Shown: positions 1 to 8,509, counted from the stretch's first letter. The stretch is DNA of 64,000 nucleotides from Actinoallomurus iriomotensis (GCF_030269445.1 NZ_BSTJ01000006.1:529564-593563), one strand, 5' to 3'. The notes: generated by a model not told the origin, from the letters alone. Made by a program: numbers and translations.

Positions 1-252
1 TACGACCGTTGATTGCATGGCATAGGATTGTTTTTGCTTCATAGTGCTGAACGGGGCGTTCAGTGTGCTTGCCATGTTTTGCTCATACGATTCGCACTTG
101 TCGCCGAGTAGGGCATAGTAGCCGTCGGGGTTCTCTGCTCCTTCTCCCATGTCCACGCCTATATCGAGGTAATTTGTAGCTTGGTAATAGTGATCTAGTG
201 CCGCGTTGACTCCGTCTGCTGCCTCTATTAGTGATGTTGAATTGTATTTCAC
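1..252 (-). CDS. Small type VII secretion substrate-like protein (partial, C-terminus beyond window)
   Basis: A reading frame begins with GTG at 252 and stays open for 84 codons to the left edge, so the C-terminus is missing. An AGAAGG-type ribosome site lies about 11 bases upstream. It begins 30 bases after the stop of the YbaB-like gene, so the two are probably cotranscribed. The visible part is helical and acidic, with no signal peptide and no cysteine pair. YbaB-like genes beside small helical ESX/Esp-type proteins are common in actinobacterial type VII secretion and polymorphic-toxin loci, which is the basis for the name; no WXG motif is visible. Codons such as AAA, ATA, CTA and TCA are frequent, unlike the rest of the window, which suggests recent acquisition. 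Confidence 0.5.
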   Translation of the reverse strand, partial: MKYNSTSLIEAADGVNAALDHYYQATNYLDIGVDMGEGAENPDGYYALLGDKCESYEQNMASTLNAPFSTMKQKQSYAMQSTVV

Positions 253-282
253 TTCTTGGTGCCCTTCTGTTGTGATAGAGAT

Positions 283-627
283 TCAGCTCTCATGGCTATG
301 GAGTTCGGCCATCATCTGGCGGAGCTCCTCCATGCGCCGTTCGAAGGTGGCTTCGACCTCTGCCAGATCCTTTCGGTGCCTGTCCTGACCGGGGCCTGCG
401 CCGGGCCCCTTGGCGAGTTTCTCCCGGAACCAGGACGTCTGCGCCTCACGCACGGTCGCCAGAACCAGCTCGGCGAGCTCCTCGGATCCGTTTCTCATCG
501 CTCGGGGAGCTATGGATATGGCGTTCACAAGGCCGTTTTCTTCGACAGTGACGCGAATCCGGCCGTCCTCGGTCTCGGCGTGGCTCCAAAGCGACGCTTC
601 AGGCTCGCGATGTGGTTCAGGGGTCAT
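283..627 (-). CDS. YbaB/EbfC-family nucleoid-associated-like protein
   Basis: 114 residues. The middle part, roughly residues 20–65 (DGRIRVTVEENGLVNAISI, then EELAELVLATVREAQ), has the beta-strand then long-helix pattern of the YbaB/EbfC DNA-binding fold. The C-terminal 30 residues form a charged helix probably used for dimerisation. Here the glycine-rich core of housekeeping YbaB is weak, and the gene is not next to recR or dnaX. It is therefore more likely one of the accessory YbaB paralogues found upstream of ESX-type secretion or toxin genes, consistent with the downstream partner. Start ATG at 627 follows a GGGAGAG-type site. Confidence 0.7.
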   Translation of the reverse strand: MTPEPHREPEASLWSHAETEDGRIRVTVEENGLVNAISIAPRAMRNGSEELAELVLATVREAQTSWFREKLAKGPGAGPGQDRHRKDLAEVEATFERRMEELRQMMAELHSHES

Positions 628-1055
628 TGCTCTCCCTTCTCTCCTCGCCCGTATCTCTTGCTGTCACCCTGCGTGCCGCATGGCGGGAACCGGACCGATG
701 ATTTCGTTGAGGCGATCGGAGAGGCTCGCGCGAGGCATCCGCAACTATCGGTGCGAATCAGAGTACCCCGAGTTATCGCGGCGGTCCCGGGAAAACTTCA
801 TTGGTGCGTGAAATGGCGGCGGGCATGGCACTTTTCGGCGCGTGGCCTCGCCGGAGCTCGGCCCGGTTCGAGCGTTATCCGGACGGCGCGCCCGCCATCA
901 GGCCGCGCGACGCTGTGCGCCTTGATCGTGGGTGGGGTGGCGTGAGCGGCCACGACGATGGCGCTGCTCCCCCCCCGGTTGAACAGCGGGTTTGCGCACA
1001 CAGTGGCGTTACCACGACGATTGACCTTCGCCCCGATTCACCGCAGGAGTCCGTC
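628..1055. other. Intergenic region without a convincing gene
   Basis: About 430 bases between the divergent YbaB-like gene and the HAD hydrolase. Frames that are open here show no domain and no good ribosome site. The divergent promoters for both flanking genes must lie here, but I cannot point to clear -35/-10 pairs. Confidence 0.5.
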
Positions 1056-1757
1056 ATGCCCCGTCTCGTGCTGTGGAACGTCGATCACACGCTCGTCGAC
1101 GTCGGCCGGGTGACGCGGGAGGCGTACGCCGAGGCCTTCCAACAGGTGACCGGGCGCCCGCTCGTACGCCTGGCGCCGACCGTGGGCCGTACCGAATCGG
1201 AGATCATCTTCGAGACGCTGGCGTTCAACGACGTCGTGACCACCGAGGACCACCTCGGGCGGTTCATGGCGGCGCTGGGCGAGGCGTTCACCGCCCGCCG
1301 CAAGTCCATCCGCAAGGACGGCCGGGTGCTGCCGGGCGCCCGCGAGGCCCTCGCCGCGGTGGCTCGCCAGCGCGACGTCGTCCAGTCCGTCCTGACCGGC
1401 TCGATCGAGCCGAACGCCATCGCCAAGCTGACCGCGCTCGGGCTGGACAAGCACCTCGACTTCAAGGTCGGCGGGTACGGCTCGGAGACCTATCCCAAGG
1501 CCGCGCTGGTCGAGCTGGCCCGCACCCGTACCGCCGAGAAGTACGGCGCCCCGATCGCGGAGTCCGCGACCGTGCTCATCGCCGACTCCGCGAACGACGT
1601 GCGCGCCGCCCAGATCGCCCGCGCCCGTACGATCGCCGTCGCCACCGGCAACGCCACCCAGGCCGAGCTGCGCGGCGCCGGCGCCGACGTCGTACTGCCC
1701 ACCCTCGCCGAGACCGACCAGGTCGTCCGCGCGGTGGAGTCGCTGACCACCTCCTGA
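1056..1757 (+). CDS. HAD-superfamily hydrolase, phosphoglycolate-phosphatase-like, with altered nucleophile motif
   Basis: 233 residues from the ATG at 1056, chosen because GGAG sits 7 bases upstream; the frame is open further upstream but has no site there. HAD landmarks are in order: motif I at residues 7–13 (WNVDHTLV), a helical cap, motif II VLTGS near residue 120, the motif III lysine in ETYPKAALV, and motif IV IADSANDVRAA near residue 175. In motif I the first aspartate of the DxDxT signature, the phosphorylated nucleophile, is asparagine (codon AAC), while the second, acid/base aspartate is kept. The fold is clear. Whether it hydrolyses phosphoesters is uncertain, so a binding or regulatory role is possible. 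Confidence 0.8.
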   Translation: MPRLVLWNVDHTLVDVGRVTREAYAEAFQQVTGRPLVRLAPTVGRTESEIIFETLAFNDVVTTEDHLGRFMAALGEAFTARRKSIRKDGRVLPGAREALAAVARQRDVVQSVLTGSIEPNAIAKLTALGLDKHLDFKVGGYGSETYPKAALVELARTRTAEKYGAPIAESATVLIADSANDVRAAQIARARTIAVATGNATQAELRGAGADVVLPTLAETDQVVRAVESLTTS

Positions 1758-1802
1758 ACGCGTCGCCACGATCGACGTGACCGGTCCGTACGACCGCGAC
1801 TG

Positions 1803-1830
1803 ACCAACAGGACCATTTTGGTCAGTTGGT
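1803..1830. promoter_or_regulatory. Inverted-repeat operator, probable TetR site
   Basis: ACCAACAGGACCA and its near-perfect inverse TGGTCAGTTGGT face each other around TTT, 33 bases before the start of the flavin monooxygenase gene. Length and symmetry fit a TetR-dimer site, and a TetR gene follows the monooxygenase in the same operon. It probably overlaps the promoter of this pair. Confidence 0.7.
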
Positions 1831-1862
1831 ACCGTGAGCCGACACGGCAGGAGGGGGTCGTC

Positions 1863-3077
1863 ATGACGGACACGGTCGGGCATGGCCGCGCGCTGGTGGT
1901 CGGGCTCGGGATCGCGGGCATCGCCACCGCGTTGCGGCTACGGCAGGTGGGCTGGCAGCCGGTGTTGGTGGAGAAGGCCGCCGCCCGCCGCTCGAGTGGG
2001 TACTTCATCATGTTGTTCGGCACCGGCGTCGCCTCCGCGCGGCGGCTGGGCGTGCTGGACACGATCGGCGACCGCGGCCACCCGCGGCTCGTCAACCACG
2101 AGGTGAACCGGGCCGGGCGCCGCACTCCCGGCATCAACCCGGCCGCCCTGCCCGGCCGGCCCCGGCAGTTGCTGCGCGGTGACGTGGAGCAGGGACTGTT
2201 CTCCGCGCTGCCGGCCGATGTGGAGATCCGCTACTCGACCGTGCCCACCCGCATCGTCCAGGACGACTCGGCGGCGGAGGTCACGCTGCACGACACCGTC
2301 TCGGGCGCCACGGTCACCGAGCGCTTCGACCTGGTGGTGGGCGCCGACGGCCTGCGCTCGACCGTACGCGAGCTGGCCTTCGGCCCCGGGGAGTACCTGC
2401 GTCCGCTCAACTACATGATCGGCGTCACCGCTCTCGACGCGCCGATCGAGGGCTTCGGACCGCATGAGGGCCTGGTTCTGGCCGAGCCGGGCCGCTCGGC
2501 ATGGACCTTCCCCTTCCACGACCATGCCCCGAGCCTGCTGTTCTCCTACCGCACCGACGACATCGACGCGGAGTTCACCCGTCCGCCGATCGAGTCCATC
2601 CGCGCCGCGTTCGGCCCGGAGCCACCGGGGCCCCTGCTGGAGCACCTGTTCACCCGGTTCGCGCAGGCCCCGGATCACCTGTTCGACTCGGTGCAGCAGG
2701 TCAGGACGCCCAGCTGGCACCGCGGCCGGGTCGTCCTGATCGGCGACGCCGCCTGGTGCGTGACCCTGTACGCGGGCATGGGCGCCTCCAGCGGCATCGC
2801 CGGGGCCGAGCTGCTGGGCACCATGCTGCGGCGGCACCCAGGCGACCTGCCCGGCGCGCTCCGGGCGTGGGAGTCCCGGATGCGGCCGTTCATCCACACC
2901 GAGCAGCAAGGCGCACTGGCCATGCGCAGGCTCTTCACGCCCCACGATCGCAGGGAGAAGCTCGTGCGGACCGCGATGCTCCGCCTCATGCGAATGCCGG
3001 CCCTGGGGCCGACCATTGGCAGGATGGTGAACGGCCCCGCCATGCGGAACAAGCAGTTCGACGTCGCCGCCGTCTGA
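1863..3077 (+). CDS. FAD-dependent aromatic hydroxylase-type monooxygenase
   Basis: 404 residues. The ATG at 1863 is preceded by GGAGGG. The N-terminus carries the dinucleotide-binding GLGIAG (residues 14–19). A DLVVGADGLRSTVR motif follows near residue 160 (the DG motif of class A flavin monooxygenases), and VVLIGDAAWCV near residue 290 is the GD motif that contacts the FAD ribityl chain. These enzymes hydroxylate or epoxidise aromatic and polyketide compounds using NAD(P)H and oxygen, as in the PHBH and tetracycline-inactivating groups. With its own TetR regulator 34 bases downstream and an operator upstream, it looks like an inducible detoxification or tailoring enzyme. The substrate cannot be read from the sequence. 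Confidence 0.85.
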   Translation: MTDTVGHGRALVVGLGIAGIATALRLRQVGWQPVLVEKAAARRSSGYFIMLFGTGVASARRLGVLDTIGDRGHPRLVNHEVNRAGRRTPGINPAALPGRPRQLLRGDVEQGLFSALPADVEIRYSTVPTRIVQDDSAAEVTLHDTVSGATVTERFDLVVGADGLRSTVRELAFGPGEYLRPLNYMIGVTALDAPIEGFGPHEGLVLAEPGRSAWTFPFHDHAPSLLFSYRTDDIDAEFTRPPIESIRAAFGPEPPGPLLEHLFTRFAQAPDHLFDSVQQVRTPSWHRGRVVLIGDAAWCVTLYAGMGASSGIAGAELLGTMLRRHPGDLPGALRAWESRMRPFIHTEQQGALAMRRLFTPHDRREKLVRTAMLRLMRMPALGPTIGRMVNGPAMRNKQFDVAAV

Positions 3078-3111
3078 TCGGTCCCGCGTACGAAGGAAGA
3101 GGACAGTCCCG

Positions 3112-3819
3112 GTGAGTCAGCTGATCGAACACCACTCGCGCAAGGCCGCCCGCATCCTGGACAGCGCGCGGGAGCTGGTGCTCGACCACGGCGTCCGCAA
3201 GGTCACCGTCGGCGAGATCGCCCGGGCGGCAGGGGTCGGCAAGGGCACCGTCTACCTCTACTGGCCGGCCAAGGAGAACCTCATCCTGGGGCTCTTCGCC
3301 CGCGAGCTGCTGACCTTCCTGGACGAGGTGATCTCCCGCATCAGCGCCGACCCCGCCGCCGTGTTGCCGCGCCGCCTGGCCCCGCTGCTGATCCGTACCG
3401 GGCGGGGCCTCTCGCTGGCGCCCCGCCTGAACGACGGAGAGCTGCGGACGCTCACGCCGCAGGCGGGCGACCGGGAGCTGTTCGCCCGCACCAGGCCCAG
3501 CGCGCTGTGCGACGCCGTCATGCCGATCCTTCGCCGGCACGGCCTGATCCGCGATGACCGCCCCCTGGCCGGCCAGGCGTACGCCCTGCACGCCGTGCTC
3601 ACCGGGTTCGGCACGGCGATGTCCGACCCGGCCACCGCACCGCTGCACGTCGACGACCCTTACGAGGTCCTCGCCGACACCGTGGCCCAGCTGCTCGAAC
3701 CCTCCGTCGGACCTGGTGAGGCGGTCATCGCCGCGGCCGCGGCCGAGACCGTCGCCGTCTTCCGCGAGACCCGGGACGCCGTCCTGGACCTCATCGGCCG
3801 CGGCCAGACCCTCCAGTAG
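3112..3819 (+). CDS. TetR/AcrR-family regulator of the flavin monooxygenase operon
   Basis: 235 residues from GTG at 3112, with a GGAAGAGGA ribosome site. The N-terminal helix-turn-helix covers about residues 10–58 (RILDSARELVLDHG, then TVGEIARAAGVGKGTVYLYW). The C-terminal 170 residues form a helical ligand-binding domain rich in proline and leucine. It lies 34 bases after the monooxygenase gene on the same strand, so the operon is probably autoregulated through the palindrome at 1803–1830. Confidence 0.9.
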   Translation: MSQLIEHHSRKAARILDSARELVLDHGVRKVTVGEIARAAGVGKGTVYLYWPAKENLILGLFARELLTFLDEVISRISADPAAVLPRRLAPLLIRTGRGLSLAPRLNDGELRTLTPQAGDRELFARTRPSALCDAVMPILRRHGLIRDDRPLAGQAYALHAVLTGFGTAMSDPATAPLHVDDPYEVLADTVAQLLEPSVGPGEAVIAAAAAETVAVFRETRDAVLDLIGRGQTLQ

Positions 3820-3825
3820 CGCGCG

Positions 3826-4980
3826 TCATGCCCTCGCCACCGCGACCCGCGTCTCCGGCAGGCGGGTGGACACCGCCAGGGCGATGAGCGGGAGCACGAG
3901 CAGGAGGGCCAGCGCCGTGCGGATGCCGTACGCGTCGGCGACCAGGCCCAGCAGCGGTGCGACCATCCCGCCCACGGACACCGCGAGGCCCAGGGTCACG
4001 CCGCTGGCCGTGCCGATCCGGCCGGGCAGGTACTCCTGGCCGAGCGTGGTGTGCACGGCGAACGGCACGTACAGGCCGAGGCCCAGCACGAACGCGGCGG
4101 CGAACGCGACCGCCGGATCCGGGGCGAACAGCAGGCCGAGCAGGCCCGGAACGGTCAGGACGTAGCCGGTGCGCACGGCCCTGAGCCGCCCGGCCCGGTC
4201 CGCGAGCCGCCCGCCGAGCACCGTGCCGACCGCACCCGTCCCGGTGAAGACCGTGAGGGCGGCCGACGCCGCGCCCTTCGACAGGCCGAACCGGTGGATC
4301 AGCAGGAGTGCAAGGAACGAGGAGATCCCGAAGTAGGCGACCGACCGGCACATGACGACCACCGTCAGCCAGCCGAACGCGCGCCAGTCGTCGGTCGCCG
4401 CGTCACCGGCGGCGCGTCCGCGGGCGGGCGCGGGTTCGCGGCTGCGCCAGGCCGCCGCGAGGACCAGGGCGGTCACCACGGCCGGGAGGGCGAGCAGGGG
4501 AGTGCCGGCCAGGCCCGTCGCCCCCAGGATCGGGGCGGCGATCAGCGGCGCGACCGCGATGCCCGCGTTGCCGCCCACCGCGAAAACACTCATGCCCTGG
4601 GCCGAGGCCCCCGCCGCCTGCCGCGCCGCCCGCGCGGCCTCCGGATGGTAGGCCGCGACCCCGACTCCGGACAGCGCCACCGCGAACCAGGTCGTCCAGT
4701 AGCCGCCGCCCAGCCCGCACAGCCCGATGCCGACGCCCGCGGTCAGCAGCCCGGCCCCGACCAGCCAGGGCGCGCGGCGCCGGTCGGTCAGCACGCCGAA
4801 CCCCGGCTGCAGGATGCTCGACAGGAAGGTCGCGGCGAGCGTGATTCCGGTCGCCTGCGCGTAGCCGTAGTGCCGCTCGGCCACCAGGAAGGGCAGCAGC
4901 GCCGGCACCGCGCCCTGGTACAGGTCGTCGACGACGTGGGTTCCCACCAGCAACGTCAGCGTCCGTCGTCCCGAAGTCAT
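3826..4980 (-). CDS. MFS transporter, fosmidomycin-resistance (Fsr)-like
   Basis: 384 residues if it starts at the ATG at 4980; the frame is open further upstream but without transporter sequence. Twelve hydrophobic segments are expected from the pattern. The opening GTHVVDDLYQGAVPALLPFL and the cytoplasmic loop GVLTDRRRAPWLVGAG match the Fsr branch of drug:H+ antiporters. C-terminal loops GGRLADRAGRLRAV and GVTLGLAVSVGG fit a second MFS half. It is divergent from the amidase gene and convergent with the TetR gene, 7 bases apart. The substrate is inferred only from family resemblance. Confidence 0.8.
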   Translation of the reverse strand: MTSGRRTLTLLVGTHVVDDLYQGAVPALLPFLVAERHYGYAQATGITLAATFLSSILQPGFGVLTDRRRAPWLVGAGLLTAGVGIGLCGLGGGYWTTWFAVALSGVGVAAYHPEAARAARQAAGASAQGMSVFAVGGNAGIAVAPLIAAPILGATGLAGTPLLALPAVVTALVLAAAWRSREPAPARGRAAGDAATDDWRAFGWLTVVVMCRSVAYFGISSFLALLLIHRFGLSKGAASAALTVFTGTGAVGTVLGGRLADRAGRLRAVRTGYVLTVPGLLGLLFAPDPAVAFAAAFVLGLGLYVPFAVHTTLGQEYLPGRIGTASGVTLGLAVSVGGMVAPLLGLVADAYGIRTALALLLVLPLIALAVSTRLPETRVAVARA

Positions 4981-5068
4981 GATCACGACGCTAGGAGACC
5001 AGGGCGATGACGGGAACAAGCCACCATGCCGATCCGTATCGCGATTCGGCCGTTCGTAGAGTGGCCCT

Positions 5069-6496
5069 GTGGAGCTCTGGGAGTACGCGAGCCACGACGC
5101 GGTCGGGCTGCGGGGGCTGATCACGTCCGGGCAGGTCACCGCCGCGGAGGTGGAGGACGCCGCCCGGCGCGCGCTGGAGGCGGCGAACGAGCGGGTCAAC
5201 GGGCTGGCCCTGCCGATCTTCGACCCGGCGCTCGACCACGCGGACGACGGGCCGCTCGCGGGAGTGCCGTTCCTGATCAAGGACAGCGGGCCGATGGCCG
5301 AGGGCGTGCCGTTCTTCCTGGGCAGCCGGGCGATCCCGGGAGTGACCCCGCGGCACGACACCGACCTCATGAGACGCGTCCGCGCCGCCGGGCTGGTCAC
5401 GCTGGGCCTCACCACGGTTCCCGAGCTGGTGGTCAGCTTCGCCACCGAGTCGCTGCGGTACGGCCCCACGCGGAACCCCTGGCGGCCGGACCGTGGCGTG
5501 GGCGGGTCGAGCGGCGGGGCCGCCGCGCTGGTCGCCGCCGGGGCGGTGCCGGTGGCGCACGCCAACGACGGTGCCGGCTCAGTCCGGTTGCCCGCCTCGT
5601 GCTGCGGGCTGGTGGGCCTCAAGCCGAGCCGTGGCCGGACGCCGTGCGGGCCGGACCTGGGCGAGCCGGGATTCGGCATGGCGGTCGAGTCGGGGCTGAC
5701 GCGGACCGTCCGCGACGCCGCCCGCTACCTCGACGCGATCCGGGGCCCGGCGGCGGGCGACAAGTACACCGCGCCGCCTCCGCCCCGCCCGTACGAGGAG
5801 GAGCTCGCGGCCGATCCGCCCCGGCTGCGCGTGGCGGTGACCACGCGTGCCTGGCCGGGCGTCCCGGTCGACCCGGAGGTGGCCGAGGCGACGGCACGCA
5901 CCGGCCGGCTGCTGGAGGAGATGGGACACGCGGTCGCGGAGGCGAGCCCGCAGGTCGACCGGGACGCCGTGCTGCGCACGATCATGACCCAGATGGTGGC
6001 GCTCGTCGCCCCGTTGCTGCTGGCGCCGAGACGGCCGGACCCCGCGAGGATGGAGGCCGTCTCCCGGCGGATCCTGCGGATGGCCGAGGAGCGGAGCGCG
6101 CTCGACCTGATCGCGGGCCTGGACGAGCAGAACCGCCTCACCCGGACGGTCGGCGCGTTCTTCACCGAGTACGACCTGCTGGTCACTCCCACGCTCGCGC
6201 GTCTCCCGGCGCCGCACGGCACGCTCCGCTACGACGACCCCGACCACACGGTGGAGAGCTGGCTGCGGACCGAGTTCGACTACGGCCCGTTCACCTCACT
6301 GTTCAACATCTCCGGGCAGCCGGCGGTCAGCCTGCCGCTCGCGCAGAGCCGCGACGGCCTGCCGATCGGCGTTCAGCTCGTCGCCCCGTACGGGCGGGAA
6401 GACCTGCTGTTCCGCGTCGCCGCCCGGCTGGAGGAGGCCGTGCCCTGGCGCGACCGCGTCCCGCCGGAGGGGCTCAGGCGGGCCGGCGGGCGGTGA
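5069..6496 (+). CDS. Amidase-signature family amidase
   Basis: 475 residues from GTG at 5069. The Ser-cisSer-Lys triad is visible: lysine K71 in PFLIKDSG, the cis-serine in GGSSGGAAA (residues 145–153), and the nucleophile S171 in DGAGSVRLPAS. The remaining sequence matches the family through QPAVSLPLAQSRDGLPIGVQLVAPYGREDLL near the C-terminus. Such enzymes hydrolyse aryl or alkyl amides and are cytoplasmic; the substrate is unknown. Its last 23 bases overlap the tail of a methyltransferase remnant on the other strand. Confidence 0.9.
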   Translation: MELWEYASHDAVGLRGLITSGQVTAAEVEDAARRALEAANERVNGLALPIFDPALDHADDGPLAGVPFLIKDSGPMAEGVPFFLGSRAIPGVTPRHDTDLMRRVRAAGLVTLGLTTVPELVVSFATESLRYGPTRNPWRPDRGVGGSSGGAAALVAAGAVPVAHANDGAGSVRLPASCCGLVGLKPSRGRTPCGPDLGEPGFGMAVESGLTRTVRDAARYLDAIRGPAAGDKYTAPPPPRPYEEELAADPPRLRVAVTTRAWPGVPVDPEVAEATARTGRLLEEMGHAVAEASPQVDRDAVLRTIMTQMVALVAPLLLAPRRPDPARMEAVSRRILRMAEERSALDLIAGLDEQNRLTRTVGAFFTEYDLLVTPTLARLPAPHGTLRYDDPDHTVESWLRTEFDYGPFTSLFNISGQPAVSLPLAQSRDGLPIGVQLVAPYGREDLLFRVAARLEEAVPWRDRVPPEGLRRAGGR

Positions 6497-6699
6497 AGTG
6501 CACGCGCCCGGACGCCGGGGTGACGCGTACGTCCGTCAGGCCGGCCGCCTCGCTCACGGGTCTTCACACCCATGCCGGGGCCGAGTTCCAGCACGTCGTC
6601 GCCGAGATCGACATCCTTGAGCACCACCGGGAACAGGCCCGTACGCATGGAGTTCGCCCACCCGGCCGAGCCGCGGATCCGGTTGTGAATCAGGTTCAT
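6474..6699 (-). pseudogene. Remnant of a class I SAM-dependent methyltransferase with central deletion
   Basis: From ATG at 6699 one frame gives a typical methyltransferase opening that ends in the SAM-binding motif VLELGPGMG (about residues 38–46). Just after this the frame is lost. A different frame then gives a typical methyltransferase C-terminus, EAAGLTDVRVTPASGRVHF, ending in ARRPA and a TGA at 6474. Family members have about 200 residues; here about 45 N-terminal and 25 C-terminal residues remain, so roughly 130 codons were lost with a frameshift near 6560. It is divergent from the AraC-type regulator that begins 54 bases away and may once have controlled it. Confidence 0.7.
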
Positions 6700-6752
6700 G
6701 CTCGTGCAGATTAGGGACGGACGACGATGGCGGGAACGACCAAGGCGGTCAG

Positions 6753-7508
6753 GTGATATCGCGAAACAGCCAGCTTCGCGTGCGCGGCGACGGAGCGATC
6801 CTGGTCGCGGAGTTCTCTTCGGCGCGTCACCGCTTCGACACGCACTGGCACACCGGCCACCAGCTGGCCTGGGCCTCCTCGGGCATCCTCACCGTCTCCT
6901 CGACCGGCGGCACGTGGGTGCTGCCGCCGGCCCGTGCCCTGTGGATCCCGGCGGGCGTCGAGCACGCCATGGACGCCGACCGTCACACGACCGTCTGCTG
7001 CCCCTACTTCGCCGCCGAGCGGGGGCCGGGCTGGACCGCCCCGACGGTGGTCGCGATCAGCCCCCTGGCGCGGGAGCTGATCCTCCACCTGGCCGCCACC
7101 GAGCCGCCCACGGCCGCCCGCCGCCGGGCCGAGAGTGTCCTGTTCGACCAGCTCGCGCCGGTGCCGGTTACCACCATCGCGGTGCCGATGCCCCGCGACC
7201 CGCGCGCCCTCGACGTGGCCCGCGCCGTGATCGAGAACCCTGCCGACGACGCGACGCTGGACATCTGGGCCCGGCGCACCGGCACGAGCACCCGCACTCT
7301 CGCCCGCCTGTTCACGGCCGAGACGGGCATGCCCTTCGGCCGCTGGCGCACCCAGGTACGCCTGCGAGCGGCGCTGCCGCTGCTCGCTGAGGGGCTGCCG
7401 GTCGCCACCGCGGCCCGACGCGTCGGCTACACGACCCCGAGCGCCTTCGTCGCCGTGTTCCGCAAGGCCACCGGCGTGCCCCCGGGCGCCTACTTCACCA
7501 GCCGCTGA
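6753..7508 (+). CDS. AraC-family regulator with N-terminal cupin sensor
   Basis: 251 residues from GTG at 6753. The N-terminal half is a cupin barrel (FDTHWHTGHQLAW near residues 27–39, and ALWIPAGVEHAM near 60–72). The C-terminal 100 residues hold two helix-turn-helix motifs: DIWARRTGTSTRTLARLF and, before the end, PVATAARRVGYTTPSAFVAVF. This is the layout of the subgroup that senses small ligands through the cupin. Its divergent neighbour is now a broken methyltransferase, so its original target may be lost. Confidence 0.9.
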   Translation: MISRNSQLRVRGDGAILVAEFSSARHRFDTHWHTGHQLAWASSGILTVSSTGGTWVLPPARALWIPAGVEHAMDADRHTTVCCPYFAAERGPGWTAPTVVAISPLARELILHLAATEPPTAARRRAESVLFDQLAPVPVTTIAVPMPRDPRALDVARAVIENPADDATLDIWARRTGTSTRTLARLFTAETGMPFGRWRTQVRLRAALPLLAEGLPVATAARRVGYTTPSAFVAVFRKATGVPPGAYFTSR

Positions 7509-7520
7509 GCCCGCACCGGC

Positions 7521-8438
7521 CTACAGCGGCGTGTCCGTGTCGATCACGGCGGCGCGGAGCGCGGCGGCGAGGCGGGCGGCGGGTTCGGGCAGCGGCCGGG
7601 GGAGGTGGGCCAGCAGGATGCGCCGCTGTTCGCTCGGCCCGCCGCGGACCGGCAGCACCCGGACCCCGGTGGGAACGGTGGCCGCGAGCGCGGCCGGGAC
7701 GGTGGTGATGCCGCAGCCGGCGGCGACGAGATGCAGCTTGGCCAGCCAGTCGCGGGCGGTGTGGACGATCTCGGGCCGCTCGTCCAGGCCGGGCCAGACG
7801 CCCATCACCCGGTCCCCGCCCGACCCGGCGATCCAGCGCTGGCCGTGCAGGTCGGCGACGTCCACGAAGTCGCCCCGCGCGAGCGGATGGGCGGCGGGCA
7901 CCGCCAGGCGCAGGCTTCGTTCGGTGAGCGTGCGCAGCTCCAGGCTCGGCGTCTCGGTGTCGAGCGGGCGGAACGGCGGCGCCGACGCGACCAGCGCGAG
8001 GTCGAGAGTGCCGGCGCGCAGCGCGCGCACCAGGGCCGGGGTGCCGCCCTCGCGGCTGATCACGGTGATGCACGGATGCGTGCGGCGCAGCGCGGCCAGC
8101 GCCCGTGGGAGCAGCCCGGCCCCCGCGCTGGCGAACCAGCCCAGCCGGACGGTGCCGCGCTCGTCGGGCAGACCGGCCAGCTCCCGCGCGGTGGCGTCGA
8201 CCTGGTCGACCACTGTGGCGGCGCGGCGCACGACGACGTGGCCGGCGGGTGTCAGCCGCACGCCGTCGTGGCGCCGTTCCAGCAGCGGCGTGCCCGCCGC
8301 GCGTTCCAGCGAGGCGATCTGGCGGGAGACGGCGGACTGGGTGTAGCCGAGCGCGGTGGCCGCGGCGGTGAGCGTGCCGCGCTCGGCCACTTCGCGGAAT
8401 ACCCGCAGCGCGGTGAGCGAGGCATCGGTGAAGGCCAT
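7521..8438 (-). CDS. LysR-family transcriptional regulator
   Basis: 305 residues, start ATG at 8438. The N-terminal winged helix-turn-helix is at residues 5–62 (LTALRVFREVAERGTLTAAATALGYTQSAVSRQIASLE). A type 2 periplasmic-binding fold follows for the co-inducer (VRLGWFASAGAGLLP onward). It is transcribed away from two overlapping SDR genes, 71 bases apart, the classical LysR layout, so it most likely controls them through the inverted repeat in the gap. Confidence 0.9.
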   Translation of the reverse strand: MAFTDASLTALRVFREVAERGTLTAAATALGYTQSAVSRQIASLERAAGTPLLERRHDGVRLTPAGHVVVRRAATVVDQVDATARELAGLPDERGTVRLGWFASAGAGLLPRALAALRRTHPCITVISREGGTPALVRALRAGTLDLALVASAPPFRPLDTETPSLELRTLTERSLRLAVPAAHPLARGDFVDVADLHGQRWIAGSGGDRVMGVWPGLDERPEIVHTARDWLAKLHLVAAGCGITTVPAALAATVPTGVRVLPVRGGPSEQRRILLAHLPRPLPEPAARLAAALRAAVIDTDTPL

Positions 8439-8451
8439 GACACTTACGCAT

Positions 8452-8482
8452 ATCCCACCTGAGGAACTTTCGCTGGTGGAAT
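8452..8482. promoter_or_regulatory. Inverted repeat in the LysR/SDR divergent gap, candidate LysR site
   Basis: ATCCCACC (8452–8459) faces GGTGGAAT (8475–8482) with one mismatch and a 15-base spacer, lying between the divergent LysR and SDR starts. Position and symmetry suit a LysR-type box; the regulator link is inferred from position. Confidence 0.45.
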
Positions 8483-8509
8483 GGGTTGCCGATTCCTAGC
8501 GTGGTCGGC

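Noticed and set aside
5026..6714. A long plus-strand frame overlapping the amidase gene
   Set aside because: Arginine/glycine/alanine-rich shadow; the amidase frame has catalytic motifs and a proper start.
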